A stretch of 64,000 bases of DNA from an uncultured Spirochaeta sp. Its GTDB lineage: Bacteria > Spirochaetota > Spirochaetia > DSM-27196 > Alkalispirochaetaceae. The notes beneath the pieces are model-generated. The model was not told where the DNA came from and made no database searches. It was given only the letters and a program-made list of their open reading frames with translations. Positions 63,931 through 64,000 of the stretch are shown one piece after another. Position numbers and translations under genes: made by a program. The stretch spans positions 1 through 64,000 of the forward strand of contig CAJWEZ010000013.1 of assembly GCA_913030605.1 (NCBI GenBank), written 5' to 3'. Every line of letters begins with the position of its first letter. The first letter of the stretch is position 1.

Positions 63931-63936
63931 TAGAAT
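63931..63936 (+). promoter_or_regulatory. -10 element of the last, truncated gene
   Basis: TAGAAT at 63931-63936, 8 nt before the ATG at 63945, without a Shine-Dalgarno. The -35 (around 63907-63913) is weak. Confidence 0.5.
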
Positions 63937-63944
63937 CGTCACGT

Positions 63945-64000
63945 ATGAACGAAGCAATTGCCAACCTCGAACCGGAGGCCGTCTGGCGCCATTTCGCCGC
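63945..64000 (+). CDS. Start of a probable aminoacyl-histidine dipeptidase (PepD-like), cut by the window edge
   Basis: Only 18 full codons are present. Their translation (MNEAIANLEPEAVWRHFA) resembles the first residues of PepD/cytosol nonspecific dipeptidases, which often begin with a LEPxxVWxxF motif. The frame is open to the end of the window. The identification is tentative because of the short length. It is divergent from ilvC, and both genes look leaderless. Confidence 0.45.
   Translation, partial: MNEAIANLEPEAVWRHFA

Overview
The window looks like a contig from a high-GC (roughly 65%) bacterium, most plausibly a free-living spirochaete of the Spirochaetaceae type. Evidence: secreted proteins whose signal peptides end in FASGQGE or FANGQGE, a cleavage style common in Spirochaeta-type genera; a Crp-like protein with two cyclic-nucleotide domains of the kind found next to housekeeping genes in treponemes; secreted FecR-domain proteins linked to beta-barrels; and no gram-positive or proteobacterial hallmarks. 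The assignment rests on protein recognition only. No rRNA is present.

The first ~4 kb does not fit. Positions 1-1.9 kb carry a secreted-type HExxH metallopeptidase of lower GC. Positions ~1.9-3.6 kb are very GC-rich and hold a eukaryote-like (algal-looking) membrane protein facing the C-terminal half of a NiCoT nickel/cobalt transporter. At ~3.63-4.1 kb a truncated beta-barrel C-terminus begins, which may be the true start of the spirochaete sequence. I read this end as a chimera or contaminated contig end.

From 4.1 kb on the gene order is coherent. 4.1-9.8 kb: murB-mgtE on the minus strand, then an ECF sigma factor, anti-sigma factor, secreted protein and IPT/transglutaminase-like protein. 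9.8-12.4 kb: glyA and a double cNMP-domain regulator. 12.4-22.4 kb: a sugar-sensing and uptake locus with an EamA transporter, a periplasmic sensor protein, a LytS/YesM-type kinase, a YesN-type AraC regulator, a XylF-like lipoprotein and the ChvE-GguA-GguB ABC transporter. 22.5-23.3 kb: a secreted bactofilin-like protein and tRNA-Pro. 23.4-29.3 kb: a glycerol catabolic locus, with two FAD oxidoreductases and a DUF1667 protein divergent from glpF-glpK. 29.4-40 kb: an outer-membrane operon (1674-aa barrel, 475-aa barrel, FecR-barrel fusion) ending in mutL. 40-42.4 kb: a conserved hypothetical, a pore-less voltage-sensor protein and a DUF503 protein. 42.4-49.3 kb: ComFB-like protein, TtcA-like enzyme, HD phosphohydrolase, a degenerate cyclase/STAND-like TPR protein and tRNA-Met. 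49.4-56.8 kb: nrdR, cysS, sufE, a PPP phosphatase, a frameshifted putP and an MFS transporter. 56.8-60.4 kb: a second FecR/barrel operon. 60.5-64 kb: a DEAD-box helicase, a plant-type ilvC and the first codons of a probable pepD.

Two regulatory patterns recur. Several housekeeping genes (glyA, ilvC, cysS, probable pepD) have a -10 hexamer ending only 8-10 nt before the start codon and no Shine-Dalgarno, which predicts leaderless mRNAs. Two divergent gene pairs have start codons only 28-29 nt apart with overlapping, near-symmetric -10 elements.
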